From positions 1 to 64,000 of the forward strand of contig NZ_VDZU01000001.1 of the NCBI RefSeq assembly GCF_007673525.1: a DNA stretch of 64,000 nt. The letters are read 5' to 3'. Both the position numbers and the translations under genes were made by a program. How positions within the stretch are numbered: the first letter of the stretch is position 1; every line of letters starts with the position of its first letter. Of the stretch, positions 1-11,693 are shown piece by piece. Source of the stretch: Fictibacillus phosphorivorans. Its GTDB lineage: Bacteria; Bacillota; Bacilli; Bacillales; Fictibacillaceae. The notes under the pieces are model-generated. The model made no database searches. It was not told where the DNA came from and saw only the letters and a list, made by a program, of their open reading frames with translations.

Positions 1-130
1 TAAAACTGACGGAATTAATTCTTAATTCCTTACCTATTTCTTTTGTTCAGTTTTCAAAGAACTGTTTGTTTCGTGCACCGTTTTGTTTTGGCGACTTTAA
101 TAATATATCACGCTGAAGCACTAGAGTCAA
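1..130 (-). promoter_or_regulatory. rRNA operon promoter and leader (16S gene just off the left edge)
   Basis: On the minus strand a near-consensus promoter is visible: -35 TTGACT (125-130), a 17-base spacer and -10 TATATT (102-107), preceded by an A/T-rich stretch that could be an UP element. Downstream come GTCGCC and TTCTTTGAAAACTGA, the boxA-like sequence found before Bacillus 16S rRNA genes, continuing to the window edge. The layout (an rrn operon following gyrA) matches rrnO of B. subtilis. The 16S gene itself is not in the window, so this is inferred from the leader alone. Confidence 0.82.
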
Positions 131-261
131 TAGCTTTCTTTAACTTTTTTCAAAAACATTTCATTGTGAAACATTTCATCGTGCTAACAGTTTATATTGT
201 GCTGTTTCTGAGACAGCTTGATTAGTTTACCACGGTTGCCAACCCATGGCAATACCTAAAT
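131..261. other. intergenic, possible second rrn promoter region
   Basis: This stretch lies between the rrn promoter and the terminator of the HD-GYP gene. A hairpin CTGTCTCAGAAACAG and TATAAA are present on the minus strand, but I could not place a convincing second -35/-10 pair. Confidence 0.3.
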
Positions 262-289
262 TAAAAAAACTTCTATCCTAGGATAGAAG
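262..289 (-). terminator. intrinsic terminator overlapping the end of the HD-GYP gene
   Basis: A perfect inverted repeat CTTCTATCC/GGATAGAAG with a 2-base centre is followed on the minus strand by seven T. The stop codon (278-280) and last codons of the upstream gene lie inside the stem. Confidence 0.85.
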
Positions 290-1396
290 CTCTTCTATAA
301 ACAGATCGTTGCGGTTTTTAAGGGCGATGATATCGCCGCTTGCCTCTAACTTAATCATTGGTCTGGTCGGTTGGCTTTCTTCTATAAATACGATCTCACC
401 GATATCATAGTTTGTAAGTCTAACACGGCTGCCCACTGATAGAGTGGAAAGACCAGCTAACATGGCTTGCATCACTTGATGATCAAATTTCCCAAACTGA
501 TCTTTCATCATCATCTCCAGCACTTTAAAAGGAGACTGCTTGCTTCGGTAAGGTCGTTCGGCAGTCATAGCTAAGTAAACATCTGCTACAGCTAGAACTT
601 TACTGAATGGATGAAGCTTATTTCCTTTTACTTTTAGGGGATAACCTGATCCATCTGTTCGTTCGTGATGTTGAAGAACACCGAGAAGGACACCTTCTTT
701 AATAGAGGGAATCTTTTTCAGCATGTTGTAGCCTTGAATCGTGTGCTTCTTCACTTCATCAAATTCAGCTGTCGTTAATGACCCGCTCTTCTTAAGTAAT
801 GTAGGCTGTACTTTTGCCATGCCGCAATCGGACAGCACTCCCGCTAGACCGATCTGTATACAGTCTCCGCTAGAGAAGTTTAACTTTTTAGCTAAGAACG
901 TGCTTAAGATGCCTACAGCTATTGAATGATGATACATATAATCAGCACTCGTAGCGTAGTGGTGCAGCAGCAGGATCTCTTTCGGTACACTCGATCCTTT
1001 CTCTAATACAGGTAGAACACTTTGCCGTACTTCAAGCATATCGACAGGACTGCCAGATTGCCAGTTTGTAAACAATTGTTTATAACGTTTTACCGTTTGC
1101 ATGTACAGCGCTGGAAAAGAAAGCTCTTCTTTTTCAGGCGTTTGAGTATGTATTTGTTCTTCAGATATTCTCGCATCACTTCTATTATTCAGTGAATCTT
1201 TTACTTGACGTGTTGTGTTCACACCTGACGCTGATTCGTTCAAAACATCTATCTCATTGATCTGAAAACGAGTAAGTACGCGCAGATGCTCATTATTCAA
1301 TCTCGTGTTTTTATTGACGATCGGCTGATTAGTCATCGAGAATACATCCTGAACCAGCATCTGTCCGGTCTTAGCTTGACTCGTTTTTATCCTCAT
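278..1396 (-). CDS. HD-GYP domain protein with an altered HD motif
   Basis: The 372-residue product has an N-terminal segment of unknown fold (about 1-90) and a C-terminal HD-GYP domain of the family that hydrolyses cyclic di-GMP. Visible motifs are HH (156-157), QHHER (242-246) and DGSGYP (248-253). The central HD pair, normally HDxGK, reads SDCGM (189-193), so one metal-binding histidine is missing and catalytic activity is doubtful. The start was set at the second in-frame Met, because AAAGGAG lies at the right distance before it and not before the Met ten codons upstream. It follows gyrA after a terminator, just before an rRNA operon. No transmembrane segment is seen. Confidence 0.85.
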   Translation of the reverse strand: MRIKTSQAKTGQMLVQDVFSMTNQPIVNKNTRLNNEHLRVLTRFQINEIDVLNESASGVNTTRQVKDSLNNRSDARISEEQIHTQTPEKEELSFPALYMQTVKRYKQLFTNWQSGSPVDMLEVRQSVLPVLEKGSSVPKEILLLHHYATSADYMYHHSIAVGILSTFLAKKLNFSSGDCIQIGLAGVLSDCGMAKVQPTLLKKSGSLTTAEFDEVKKHTIQGYNMLKKIPSIKEGVLLGVLQHHERTDGSGYPLKVKGNKLHPFSKVLAVADVYLAMTAERPYRSKQSPFKVLEMMMKDQFGKFDHQVMQAMLAGLSTLSVGSRVRLTNYDIGEIVFIEESQPTRPMIKLEASGDIIALKNRNDLFIEELLS

Positions 1397-1444
1397 ACAA
1401 AAAGCTCCTTTTATTTGGAAGGTCATAATTTTATTTTACATATA

Positions 1445-1480
1445 AAAAAGAGGAAAATGTAGATTCATTTTCCTCTTTTT
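1445..1480 (-). terminator. terminator between gyrA and the HD-GYP gene
   Basis: The stem AAAGAGGAAAATG/CATTTTCCTCTTT has a 6-base loop and is flanked by T-runs in both directions. It would end the gyrB-gyrA transcript. Confidence 0.88.
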
Positions 1481-1485
1481 AGAAA

Positions 1486-4038
1486 TTATTCGTTATTCTC
1501 TTCGTTTGTATCTGTTTCTGGAGCTGTCGTTTCTGCAGCAGGTGCTATACCTTCTTCACCTTCTGTAATGATTGGATTACCTTCCTCATCCAGCAACTCA
1601 TCCGTTTCTTCTTCACGTTCTACAACAGCTACTGTTGCTACGTGATTCGTATCATTCATGGTCATCAACCTAACACCTTGAGTGTTTCGTCCCATTTGGG
1701 AGATGCCTGAGATGTTCATACGAATGATGATTCCTTTTGCTGTAATGATCATGAGGTCTTCTTCATCTGTTACAGTCTTAAGCGTAACAACCGGACCGTT
1801 CTTTTCAGTGATGTTCACCGTTTTGATCCCTTTACCACCACGTGATTGAAGACGGTATTCGCTCATAGGTGTACGTTTTCCGTAACCTCGGTCTGTAACG
1901 ATCAAGATATCTTGTGTCTCATCTAAGACTTCCATACCTACAACCGCATCGTCATCGCCGAGAGTGATGGCTTTAACACCAGTTGCTGTTCTACCCATTG
2001 ATCGAACGTCAGTCTCTTGATAACGGATCGACATCCCTTGCTTCGTTCCGACTATGATATCTTTTGTTCCATCTGTTAAACGAACACCCATCAACTCATC
2101 TTCTTCACGAAGGTTGATCGCGAAAAGACCACCTTTACGAATGTTGCTATAAGCTGATAACGGAGAACGTTTTGTGATTCCTTGCTTCGTCATGAAGTTA
2201 AGGTAGATCTCATCACTTTCCATATCTTCTACCGGAATGACAGCAGAGATCGTTTCACCTTGCTCGATCTGCAGCAAGTTGATGATTGGAATACCTTTTG
2301 CTGTTCTTCCGTATTCAGGAATCTCGTAGCCTTTTAGCCTATAAGCCTTCCCTTTATTTGTGAAGAACAGGATATAGTTGTGTGTATTTGTCGTAAACAG
2401 CTGTTCAACAAAGTCATCCTCACTCGTGCCCATTCCTTGGATTCCTTTACCACCACGACGCTGTGAACGGTAAGTAGAGATCGGAAGGCGCTTGATGTAG
2501 CCTTTGTTCGTTAATGTAATAACAATGTTTGAACGAGGAATAAGATCTTCGTCTTCAATACTATTAAATCCTACAGAGATGATCGTACGTCTAGGGTTGT
2601 CGTACTTTTCTTTAATCTCGATAAGCTCTGTACGAATAATCTCGAGAATTCTTTGTTCATCTGCAAGAATCGCTCTCAATTCTGTAATTAAAGCAACAAG
2701 ATCGTTGTATTCGTTCTCGATTTTGTCTCGCTCTAAACCTGTTAAACGCTGCAATCTCATATCTAAGATAGCTTGAGATTGCTCGTAGCTTAGTTCAAAC
2801 TTTTCCATTAAGCCTTCACGCGCAAGATCCGTTGTTCTGGATCCACGTATGAGTGCAATAACTTCATCCAGATGATCTAGTGCGATACGAAGACCTTCTA
2901 AGATATGAGCTCTTGCTTCTGCTTTTTTAAGATCAAATTCCGTACGGCGACGGATGATGACTTGCTGATGCTTCAAGTAATGATACAAACATTCTTTGAT
3001 GTTAAGAACTTTTGGATGTCCATCAACAAGTGCAAGCATATTGATACCAAAGCTTGTCTGTAGAGCTGTCTGTTTATATAAATTATTTAAGATAACATTT
3101 GCATTCGCATCACGGCGTATCTCCATCACGATGCGCATACCATTACGGTCAGACTCATCACGAAGATCCGTGATACCCTCGATCTTTTTATCACGAACGA
3201 GCTCAGCGATCTTTTCGATCAAACGTGCTTTGTTTACTTGATAAGGAAGTTCCGTTACGATAATCGCTTGTTTTCCGCTAGGCATCTCTTCGATTTCTGC
3301 TTTTGCGCGGATAATGATAGAGCCTCTTCCAGTTGTGTACGCTTTGCGAATTCCTTCACGTCCTAGAATTTCACCTGCTGTTGGAAAGTCTGGGCCTGGG
3401 ATAATTTCCATCAGTTCAGGAATCGTGATATCCGGATTTTCACTCACTGCTAAAATACCGTCGATAACTTCACCTAATTGATGCGGCGGAATGTTCGTCG
3501 CCATACCAACCGCGATCCCCGCAGCACCGTTAACGAGCAAGTTCGGGAAACGAGCAGGTAATACAACCGGTTCTTGTTCAGATCCATCATAGTTATCTTT
3601 GTAACCGATCGTGTCTTTGTTGATGTCACGCACCATTTCCATGGCGATCTTAGACATACGAGCTTCTGTGTAACGCATCGCTGCCGCTGCATCGCCATCG
3701 ACCGAACCAAAGTTACCATGACCATCGATCAGCATGTGGCGGAAGTTGAAATCCTGTGCCATACGAACCATCGTGTCGTATACAGCAGAGTCACCGTGTG
3801 GGTGATACTTACCAATTACTTCCCCAACGATACGAGCAGATTTTTTGTATGCTTTATCAGCCGTCATACCAAGGTCGTTCATCGCATAAAGAATACGTCT
3901 GTGAACAGGCTTTAATCCGTCACGCACATCTGGCAAAGCTCGGCTGACAATAACACTCATAGCATAATCCATGAATGATGCTTTCATTTCCGTACTAATA
4001 TTAATTTCTTTAATCCGGGAACGTTCCATTTCAGACAT
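1486..4038 (-). CDS. gyrA: DNA gyrase subunit A
   Basis: This is the breakage-reunion subunit of DNA gyrase, which introduces negative supercoils with GyrB. The 850 residues match Bacillus GyrA (about 820) throughout, plus an acidic C-terminal tail. The active-site tyrosine is Y123 in [11 protein letters not shown]. The quinolone-resistance region reads [10 protein letters not shown], with Ser84 and an acidic Asp88 as in susceptible strains. The GyrA box QRRGGKG, needed to wrap DNA, starts the C-terminal beta-pinwheel, and a related SRGGKG repeat follows. GGAGG lies 8 bases before the ATG. It is the second gene of a gyrB-gyrA pair separated by 186 bases with no terminator with a T-run. Confidence 0.99.
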   Translation of the reverse strand: MSEMERSRIKEINISTEMKASFMDYAMSVIVSRALPDVRDGLKPVHRRILYAMNDLGMTADKAYKKSARIVGEVIGKYHPHGDSAVYDTMVRMAQDFNFRHMLIDGHGNFGSVDGDAAAAMRYTEARMSKIAMEMVRDINKDTIGYKDNYDGSEQEPVVLPARFPNLLVNGAAGIAVGMATNIPPHQLGEVIDGILAVSENPDITIPELMEIIPGPDFPTAGEILGREGIRKAYTTGRGSIIIRAKAEIEEMPSGKQAIIVTELPYQVNKARLIEKIAELVRDKKIEGITDLRDESDRNGMRIVMEIRRDANANVILNNLYKQTALQTSFGINMLALVDGHPKVLNIKECLYHYLKHQQVIIRRRTEFDLKKAEARAHILEGLRIALDHLDEVIALIRGSRTTDLAREGLMEKFELSYEQSQAILDMRLQRLTGLERDKIENEYNDLVALITELRAILADEQRILEIIRTELIEIKEKYDNPRRTIISVGFNSIEDEDLIPRSNIVITLTNKGYIKRLPISTYRSQRRGGKGIQGMGTSEDDFVEQLFTTNTHNYILFFTNKGKAYRLKGYEIPEYGRTAKGIPIINLLQIEQGETISAVIPVEDMESDEIYLNFMTKQGITKRSPLSAYSNIRKGGLFAINLREEDELMGVRLTDGTKDIIVGTKQGMSIRYQETDVRSMGRTATGVKAITLGDDDAVVGMEVLDETQDILIVTDRGYGKRTPMSEYRLQSRGGKGIKTVNITEKNGPVVTLKTVTDEEDLMIITAKGIIIRMNISGISQMGRNTQGVRLMTMNDTNHVATVAVVEREEETDELLDEEGNPIITEGEEGIAPAAETTAPETDTNEENNE

Positions 4039-4224
4039 TCATTTTACCTCCATAACCTCTTTAGAACAGGTTTTTAAAGCCCCCTAATTTGGCGCTTAAA
4101 CGCACCGAAACTGGACCTTGTCCAGCTTCAGTATCTTTTATGTTCAGCTTTCGCGGCGTTAACCGCTAAGCATTTTATATGATTATTTACTTTAAAGTAA
4201 CTGCTTACCGCAGGCGTGCCTTAC
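4039..4224 (-). other. gyrB-gyrA spacer with hairpins
   Basis: No gene is seen in these 186 bases. The transcribed strand contains a strong hairpin (GAAGCTGGAC, loop aag, GTCCAGTTTC; 4107-4128), a GC-rich hairpin around GCGGTTAACGCCGC, and an imperfect repeat AAGTAA...TTACTT. None has a T-run, so they look more like processing, attenuation or mRNA-stability elements than terminators. Confidence 0.5.
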
Positions 4225-6177
<1,953 letters not shown>

Positions 6178-6203
6178 TTAAAAACGCTTTATTTATAAAA
6201 CCT

Positions 6204-6473
6204 TTATTTTATATTCCAGCCATTTTCAAGTTCGAGGCGATCAGAGGCTCTCTTTTTTAACGTAGAGGCAGAAAGAGGAGATAGATAGATCGTTTTATCT
6301 GTAATGATTACGGATTTAGCAGCATTTCCGCTTAAATCGGTCAATGTCTGATTGTTCTCATGCTTTTTAAGAAACTCTAAAGCTAACTCAGAAGCCTTTA
6401 ACGCATTGATATCCAATATCGCCAGCACATCTTTTGAATGAATGACTTCTTCATCACCTAAATGCAAAAGCAA
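6204..6473 (-). CDS. remB: extracellular matrix regulator RemB
   Basis: The product is a small DUF370/RemA-like protein, the YaaB (RemB) relative that in B. subtilis affects matrix gene expression. The beginning HLGDEEV and the ending SPLSASTLKKRA match B. subtilis RemB as I remember it. The gene sits between recF and gyrB as in B. subtilis, starting only 10 bases after the recF stop. I chose a TTG start giving MLLHLGD, because AGG of the ribosome-binding site lies 8 bases before it. A GTG three codons upstream (6482) is the alternative. B. subtilis RemB is about 81 residues, against about 89 here, the difference being an internal stretch and the C-terminus. Confidence 0.9.
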   Translation of the reverse strand: MLLHLGDEEVIHSKDVLAILDINALKASELALEFLKKHENNQTLTDLSGNAAKSVIITDKTIYLSPLSASTLKKRASDRLELENGWNIK

Positions 6474-6483
6474 TGTCCTCACC

Positions 6484-7605
6484 TCATTTCAAACGTTCTA
6501 TAGAGCCTGCATGAACCTTGTAAGTTGCGGCTTTCTCGAGTGTTTCGTGGTGTATCCCTTCCACACTAGTCGTTGTAACAAAGGTTTGTACTTTACCTTG
6601 AATCGTATTTAAAAGATGTGATTGTCTGAAATCGTCTAGTTCAGATAACACATCGTCCAACAATAGGATCGGGTATTCCCCGACTTCTGAATAAATCAGA
6701 TCGATCTCAGCGAGCTTCAAAGAAAGAGCAGTCGTTCTCTGTTGTCCTTGAGATCCGAATGTCTGCACGTCTTTTCCGTTCACTGAAAAAAGCAGATCGT
6801 CCCGATGAGGACCAAATAAGGAAGTTCCTCGTTCAATCTCTTTTTCTTTTATTTTACCAAACTTCAGATGAAACGCTTCTATCATTTTCGACAAGTCGAG
6901 CTCATCACATACCTCTATAGTTGGTTTGTAATGAATTTTTAAAGTTTCCAACCCTCTGGATATTCCATGATGGATCGGTTCTGCCCAACTTTGAAGCTTC
7001 TCCATGTATTTCATGCGTTTCAACGTTACTCTGGCTGCTTTATCAATAAGCTGTTCGGTTAAGATCTCGAGCATCGTCATGTTCTGCTGACTTTTGTTGC
7101 GATACATCTCTCTTAATAAAGAGTTTCGCTGAGACAAAATCTTTTGGTACACAGAAAGGTCATTTAAATAAACTGCGTTAACCTGGCCGATTTCCATATC
7201 GATAAAACGACGACGCACCTGTGGACTGCCTTTTACAAGATTAAGATCCTCAGGTGCAAACATAACCACATTTAGATGTCCAACGTAATCGGTTAACCGG
7301 CGTTGTTCGATACGGCTGATTTTCGCTTTTTTTCCTTTTTGTGAGATGACGAGACTTAAATCAAAAGAACTGTTTCTCTTTTTGATGCTACCCTCTATTT
7401 TAGCATATTCTTCGTCCCAAGATATCAACTCTTTATCTTTTGCTGTTCGATATGATCGTGCCATGGCCAAAACATAGATTGATTCCATAACATTTGTTTT
7501 TCCTTGTGCATTCTCACCTAGAAAAACATTGACTTTATTCTCGAACTCCAGAGACTGCTCTTTATAGTTTCTGTAATTCCTAAGCTGAAGCTTTTCGATA
7601 TGCAA
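6484..7605 (-). CDS. recF: DNA replication and repair protein RecF
   Basis: RecF is an SMC-like ATPase that helps load RecA at single-strand gaps and stalled forks. Over 373 residues the Walker A GENAQGKT (30-37), the ABC signature region [17 protein letters not shown] and Walker [14 protein letters not shown] are all present. The start is a TTG read as MHIEKLQL, 11 bases after the yaaA stop, with GGGGG as the likely ribosome-binding site. Length and sequence match B. subtilis RecF (370 residues). Confidence 0.98.
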   Translation of the reverse strand: MHIEKLQLRNYRNYKEQSLEFENKVNVFLGENAQGKTNVMESIYVLAMARSYRTAKDKELISWDEEYAKIEGSIKKRNSSFDLSLVISQKGKKAKISRIEQRRLTDYVGHLNVVMFAPEDLNLVKGSPQVRRRFIDMEIGQVNAVYLNDLSVYQKILSQRNSLLREMYRNKSQQNMTMLEILTEQLIDKAARVTLKRMKYMEKLQSWAEPIHHGISRGLETLKIHYKPTIEVCDELDLSKMIEAFHLKFGKIKEKEIERGTSLFGPHRDDLLFSVNGKDVQTFGSQGQQRTTALSLKLAEIDLIYSEVGEYPILLLDDVLSELDDFRQSHLLNTIQGKVQTFVTTTSVEGIHHETLEKAATYKVHAGSIERLK

Positions 7606-7616
7606 AGGGATACCCC

Positions 7617-7832
7617 CTATTCCGTTGTTACCTTGAACTCTCCTACTTCTGGAATGGACACAACATCACCCGCATATAGTTTCTTACCTCGGCGTGTTTC
7701 ATGTTCTCCGTTCACAAGAACTTCATGTTCTGCTAAATACCATTTTACCATTCCTCCCGATTGGATGACATCGGTAGTTTTCAACAGTTGTTGAAGGGTG
7801 ATGAATTCGGTGTTGATCTTTACGTTTTCCAT
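7617..7832 (-). CDS. yaaA: S4-domain RNA-binding protein YaaA (RlbA)
   Basis: A 71-residue S4-like RNA-binding protein lies between dnaN and recF as in other Bacilli. The motif [19 protein letters not shown]...[12 protein letters not shown] is the S4 fold. A long in-frame extension upstream (to 7985) runs through the neighbouring repeat element and is not coding. The true ATG is preceded by AACCTCC read as GGAGGTT on the minus strand, 8 bases away. The protein is thought to be connected with ribosome assembly; that is family knowledge, not visible here. Confidence 0.95.
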   Translation of the reverse strand: MENVKINTEFITLQQLLKTTDVIQSGGMVKWYLAEHEVLVNGEHETRRGKKLYAGDVVSIPEVGEFKVTTE

Positions 7833-7874
7833 TTTAAAAAAACCTCCTGGTTGTTTCTCTGGTGTGTTTGAAAG

Positions 7875-8002
7875 GTTGATCTGCGTTCCAGGTTGCTCGC
7901 TTTCCGCGGGGCAGGCGGTGAGCCACTTGCCGCTATGCGCCATTAAGTGTCTCACCTGACCGCTTGTCCCGCAGGAGTCTCGCACCTTCCACTCCGATCA
8001 AT
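7875..8002 (+). repeat. intergenic repeat family 1, copy 1 (subfamily I)
   Basis: A 128-bp element opens GTTGAT and ends ATCAAT, with a central stem built from GGTGAGCCACTT and AAGTGTCTCACC. Core words are GCTCGCTTTCCGCGGGGCAG and CCCGCAGGAGTCTCGCACC. The two ends are imperfect inverted repeats of each other. It sits between yaaA and the dnaN terminator. Confidence 0.88.
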
Positions 8003-8115
8003 ATTCGATGATGTGAAATAAACAAAAATTCAAAATTAAAATCCAAAAATCTGTTAGTGAAAATATTAGTAAAAACATGTCGCTCTTACTAGTTTCTCCA
8101 AAAAACGTTGGACTT

Positions 8116-8151
8116 AGAAAGAAAAGAAAGCCACCGGTGATTCCGGCAGCT
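8116..8151 (-). terminator. dnaN terminator
   Basis: On the minus strand AGCTGCCGG, loop aatca, CCGGTGGCT is followed by TTTCTTTTCTTT. It lies 7 bases after the dnaN stop. Confidence 0.85.
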
Positions 8152-8158
8152 TTATATT

Positions 8159-9301
8159 TTAGTAAGTTCTTACAGGCAGAATTAATTGTCGGATCGAATC
8201 GTCTGATACGGGTTGGATAAGAAACGGTCTCATCGCCCCTGTGAACAGGATGCTGATCTCTGTGCAATCCATAACTTTTAGAGCTTCCATCACATATTTT
8301 GCGTTGAATGAGATCTTTAGCTCTTCTCCTTCAATCTCCTCTGCGATCATATGTTCAAATACTTTACCGATTTCTGGAGAATTTGATGAGAGTTCGATTG
8401 TTTGGTTATCGAGTGTTGCTAGCTTCACGACGTTGTTTCTTCCTTCTCTTGCTAATAAAGAAGCACGGTCGATCGCTTGTAAGAATTCTTTTGTCTTCAG
8501 AACAAATGTTGTTTTGCTCTCTGAAGGAATTAATTTAGATGTATCCGGATAGTTACCGTCCAATAGTCTTGAGAACAATAAGATATTTTTTGCTTTGAAC
8601 AAGATCTGATTGTTCGTTACAACGATTTGAACTTTTTCAGCATTCTCATCCAGAATTTTTGAAAGTTCGTTCAAACTCTTTCCAGGAATGACGACGTTCT
8701 GGAAGGAAAGTTCTTCACTTTGAGAATCGATCGGCATTTTACGTTCAGCCAAGCGATGACTATCTGTTGCAATACAGTTTAGTACACCGTCAGTTAACGT
8801 CCAGTTAACACCTGTTAGGATAGGGCGTGTTTCTGAGGTGGACACCGCAAAGACAGTTTGGCGGATCATTGCTTTTAGAAGATCACTTTGAATCTCAAAG
8901 ACTAAGTTCTCTTCGATCTGCGGTAATCGAGGGTATTCTTCAGGATCTAATCCTAAAAGGCTGAATTCAGAAGCGCCTGAACGAAGAGTCGTTTCAAAAC
9001 GCTCACCTACTTCAATCTCAACGGAATCGTTCGGAAGTTTTTTAACGATTTCTGAAAAATAACGAGCAGGAAGTACAACACTTCCTTCTTGCTTCACTTC
9101 GATATGTACAAGATCTCCTTCTTCAACCGGTATCAGTCGTTCAATTGAAATATCAGAATCACTACCAGTCAGATGAACACCGTCATATGTGACTTCCATT
9201 TTGATTCCTGTCAGAATCGGAATTGTTGTTCTTGAAGATACAGCTTTCATTACATCTTGAACAGCTTCGATCAACTGGTTTAACTGAATCTTAACTTTCA
9301 T
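8159..9301 (-). CDS. dnaN: DNA polymerase III beta subunit (sliding clamp)
   Basis: This is the ring-shaped processivity clamp of the replicative polymerase. The 380 residues from MKVKIQLNQL match Bacillus DnaN in full (SSRTTIPILTGIK, TSETRPILTGVNW, LLAREGRNNVVKL, C-terminal LPVRTY). The open frame extends 31 codons further upstream, but that stretch overlaps the origin unwinding region. The ATG at 9299-9301 has a G-rich ribosome-binding site just before it. Confidence 0.98.
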   Translation of the reverse strand: MKVKIQLNQLIEAVQDVMKAVSSRTTIPILTGIKMEVTYDGVHLTGSDSDISIERLIPVEEGDLVHIEVKQEGSVVLPARYFSEIVKKLPNDSVEIEVGERFETTLRSGASEFSLLGLDPEEYPRLPQIEENLVFEIQSDLLKAMIRQTVFAVSTSETRPILTGVNWTLTDGVLNCIATDSHRLAERKMPIDSQSEELSFQNVVIPGKSLNELSKILDENAEKVQIVVTNNQILFKAKNILLFSRLLDGNYPDTSKLIPSESKTTFVLKTKEFLQAIDRASLLAREGRNNVVKLATLDNQTIELSSNSPEIGKVFEHMIAEEIEGEELKISFNAKYVMEALKVMDCTEISILFTGAMRPFLIQPVSDDSIRQLILPVRTY

Positions 9302-9316
9302 TATTTTGCCCCCCTG

Positions 9317-9455
9317 ATATTTATTAAAATCTTTTAAAAAAATAGTAGTAATAGTACTAGGCGCTGTGAATGTGTGGATAACCCTAGAAAACAAAGATAG
9401 AACAGCCTATCCACATGTGGACAGACTGTGTATAAAGTAACTGCAGTTATTCACA
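9317..9455 (-). other. oriC, dnaA-dnaN part: unwinding element, DnaA-trios and DnaA boxes
   Basis: Read on the minus strand: a consensus DnaA box TTATCCACA (9373-9381), a second box-like CATTCACA, a short GC-rich link, then a run of TAC/TAT-type triplets (9342-9360) like the DnaA-trio element of B. subtilis, then an A/T-rich block (9317-9343). Between this and dnaA lie TTATACACA (9427-9435), TTATTCACA (9447-9455) and a back-to-back pair around CCACATGTGG (9409-9424). This is the arrangement of the B. subtilis basal unwinding system. Confidence 0.88.
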
Positions 9456-9473
9456 GTATTCAGTGTTGTTTAT

Positions 9474-10829
9474 TTAATTGGATTTCAGCTGATCATGAAT
9501 TTCTTGCACTTTTCTTTGCAGAACATGATCCGTAATCAGCATAGTAGAGATCTTTTCGTGAGCATGAAGAACCGTTGTATGGTCGCGACCTCCAAATTCC
9601 TCACCTATTTTAGGTAAAGAGTTATCGGTTAGTTCACGAGAAAGATACATCGCGATCTGCCTAGGAAAAGCTACAGATTTTGTTCGTTTCTTTGCTGTGA
9701 AATCTTCTAGCTTCACATTGTAATGCTTGCCAACTACTTCTTGTATATGGTGAATCGTCAAAGTTCTTGGCTTTGCAGAAGGAATAATGTCGCGAAGTGC
9801 TTCTGCTGCAAGATCTGCATTCATATCTTGGTTGATGAGAGAAGAATAAGCAACAACACGAATGAGTGCACCTTCTAACTCTCTAATGTTCGTATCAATC
9901 TGATTAGCGATATAAAGCATTACTTCGTTTGGAATATCAAGGCCTTCTGCTTTCGCTTTTTTACGCAGAATTGCAATACGTGTTTCTAAGTCAGGAGGTG
10001 TGATATCCGTAATAAGTCCCCATTCAAAGCGAGAACGAAGTCTGTCTTCTAATGTCGGAATCTCCTTTGGAGGTCGATCACTAGAGATGACAATCTGCTT
10101 ACTTTCTTCATGAAGTGCGTTAAACGTATGGAAAAATTCCTCTTGGGTTTGTTCTTTTCCTGCAAGGAACTGAATATCATCTATTAAAAGCACGTCCACA
10201 CTGCGAAATTTGTTGCGAAACTCAACTGTTTTATTGTCACGAATCGAGTTGATGAACTCGTTCGTAAATTTTTCTGAAGACAGGTAAACAACCTTAGCCC
10301 CAGGATTATGTTCCAATACATAATGGCCGATTGCATGCATAAGATGCGTTTTTCCTAAACCAACGCCCCCGTAAATAAATAGCGGATTATAAGCTTTTGC
10401 AGGTGCTTCGGCAACAGCTAATGAAGCGGCATGAGCAAAACGGTTTCCTGAACCGATAACGAATCGGTCAAACGTATATTTTGGATTCAACATACTTTGA
10501 GAAACTTCTTCGTGAGGCTCATTTGCTGCTTTTGGGGCTTTTTTCATTGAAAGTTCCAGATCTAAGTCTAGTTCTGTCTGATTTTGTGGAATGATGAACT
10601 TTACGTCAAGTGCTGCTCCTGTTACGTCCAGCAGCGTCTCAGAAATGATACCTGCATATCTGGATTCCAGCCAGTCACGGGCAAACTCATTTGGCGCAGT
10701 AATTACGAGCGTATCATTTTGTAATGCATGAGCCGTTGTTGATTTTAACCAAGTCTCAAAGCTAGGCTTACTGACTTTTGTTTCGATCGCAGCAAGTGCT
10801 TTAGACCATAGGTCGTTTATGTTTTCCAA
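9474..10829 (-). CDS. dnaA: chromosomal replication initiator DnaA
   Basis: DnaA is the AAA+ ATPase that binds DnaA boxes and melts oriC. The 451 residues show the N-terminal helicase-loading domain I, a linker, AAA+ domain III with Walker A GGVGLGKT (154-161) and Walker [13 protein letters not shown], and the domain IV DNA-binding signature [15 protein letters not shown]. The start codon is TTG, giving MENINDLW, with a strong GGGGGG ribosome-binding site. DnaA-box clusters on both sides suggest that its own promoter is autoregulated. Confidence 0.99.
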   Translation of the reverse strand: MENINDLWSKALAAIETKVSKPSFETWLKSTTAHALQNDTLVITAPNEFARDWLESRYAGIISETLLDVTGAALDVKFIIPQNQTELDLDLELSMKKAPKAANEPHEEVSQSMLNPKYTFDRFVIGSGNRFAHAASLAVAEAPAKAYNPLFIYGGVGLGKTHLMHAIGHYVLEHNPGAKVVYLSSEKFTNEFINSIRDNKTVEFRNKFRSVDVLLIDDIQFLAGKEQTQEEFFHTFNALHEESKQIVISSDRPPKEIPTLEDRLRSRFEWGLITDITPPDLETRIAILRKKAKAEGLDIPNEVMLYIANQIDTNIRELEGALIRVVAYSSLINQDMNADLAAEALRDIIPSAKPRTLTIHHIQEVVGKHYNVKLEDFTAKKRTKSVAFPRQIAMYLSRELTDNSLPKIGEEFGGRDHTTVLHAHEKISTMLITDHVLQRKVQEIHDQLKSN

Positions 10830-10989
10830 CCAATTTACCCCCCTTATCTCTTTCGAATCATCCTATTTCAGAAGTCATTTCCCTGTTGTATAAGAATTGT
10901 ACACCCAGTGAATACCTATGAGTAAAAATAAAAAGTCCACACCTTATGTGAATGATAATTAATATAGTAGATAATAGGATTATGAACAG

Positions 10990-11270
10990 TAAAACCTTGT
11001 CTGTGGACAACCTTTATAACAGCTTTTAAAACCTGTCCACAAGTTTATCCACAGGTTGTGAATAACTTTATTAGCTGTGCAGGTTGTTAACGAGTTAAAA
11101 CACAACTAGCATATCAAAAATAATCAGGCTTGGCAACGAGTTATTGTTACTTATCCACAACGCCCATACCTTGTGTAGAAAAGTTGTCCACAACACTAGA
11201 TTTTGTGTAAAACGTGTCGATAATTGGTGTGGATAATGAAAATCATGTCGAAAAAGATGTCCACAGGTTA
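10990..11270. other. oriC, dnaA-rpmH part: DnaA-box cluster
   Basis: Eight DnaA-box-like 9-mers occur in 270 bases. Exact TTATCCACA (either strand) is at 11045-11053, 11151-11159 and 11228-11236. Near matches are at 11002 (TGTGGACAA), 11033 (CTGTCCACA), 11057 (TGTGAATAA), 11184 (TTGTCCACA) and 11257 (ATGTCCACA). With the dnaA-dnaN cluster this makes a bipartite Bacillus-type origin. The rest of 10830-10989 should hold the dnaA promoter, which I could not assign with confidence. Confidence 0.9.
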
Positions 11271-11421
11271 GGTCATGAAGATTTTGGTGAAGCTTGTAGA
11301 AGGATTATATGGAGCTATTGTTGTCCTGTGATAATTGGGAAGCTGCAGTGGATCGTAAGCTCTGCAAACTTTGTGTTGATTTTAAAAGAGTGTTTTGTTT
11401 TTATATTTACTTCGTTGGTTT

Positions 11422-11512
11422 GTTGATTAGAGTGGAAGGTGCGAGACTCCTGCGGGACAAGTGGCTCACCGCCTGCCCCGCGGAAAGCGAGCAGCCTGGA
11501 ATGGAAATCAAC
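11422..11512 (-). repeat. intergenic repeat family 1, copy 2 (subfamily I, shortened)
   Basis: A reverse-orientation copy (GTTGATTAGAGTGGAAGGTG... to ...GAAATCAAC) lacks one arm of the central stem, making it 91 bp. It lies between the origin boxes and the rpmH promoter. Confidence 0.88.
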
Positions 11513-11614
11513 TACTTTCAAGAACTTTACTAGCATTTCGAAACAGAGAGCTTCCACTTTCAAAGGCATTCAAAGGCAAAAAACTTGCAAATAAACACAA
11601 ACTTAAAATCCAAC

Positions 11615-11644
11615 TTGACAAATTTATGGGTCAGTCATTATACT
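11615..11644 (+). promoter_or_regulatory. rpmH promoter
   Basis: TTGACA (11615-11620), an 18-base spacer and TATACT (11639-11644), about 50 bases before the rpmH start. Confidence 0.75.
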
Positions 11645-11693
11645 TTATTAGACTGTCTTTTATAAGAGATATCCTCAGGGAGGTGTAATATAC

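Noticed and set aside
7833..7985. N-terminal extension of YaaA to 122 residues
   Set aside because: The extra codons translate repeat copy 1. The family length is about 71 and the internal ATG has a proper ribosome-binding site.
11309..11569. Overlapping 70-84-codon frames on both strands between oriC and rpmH
   Set aside because: They run through DnaA boxes and repeat copy 2 and have no translation signals.
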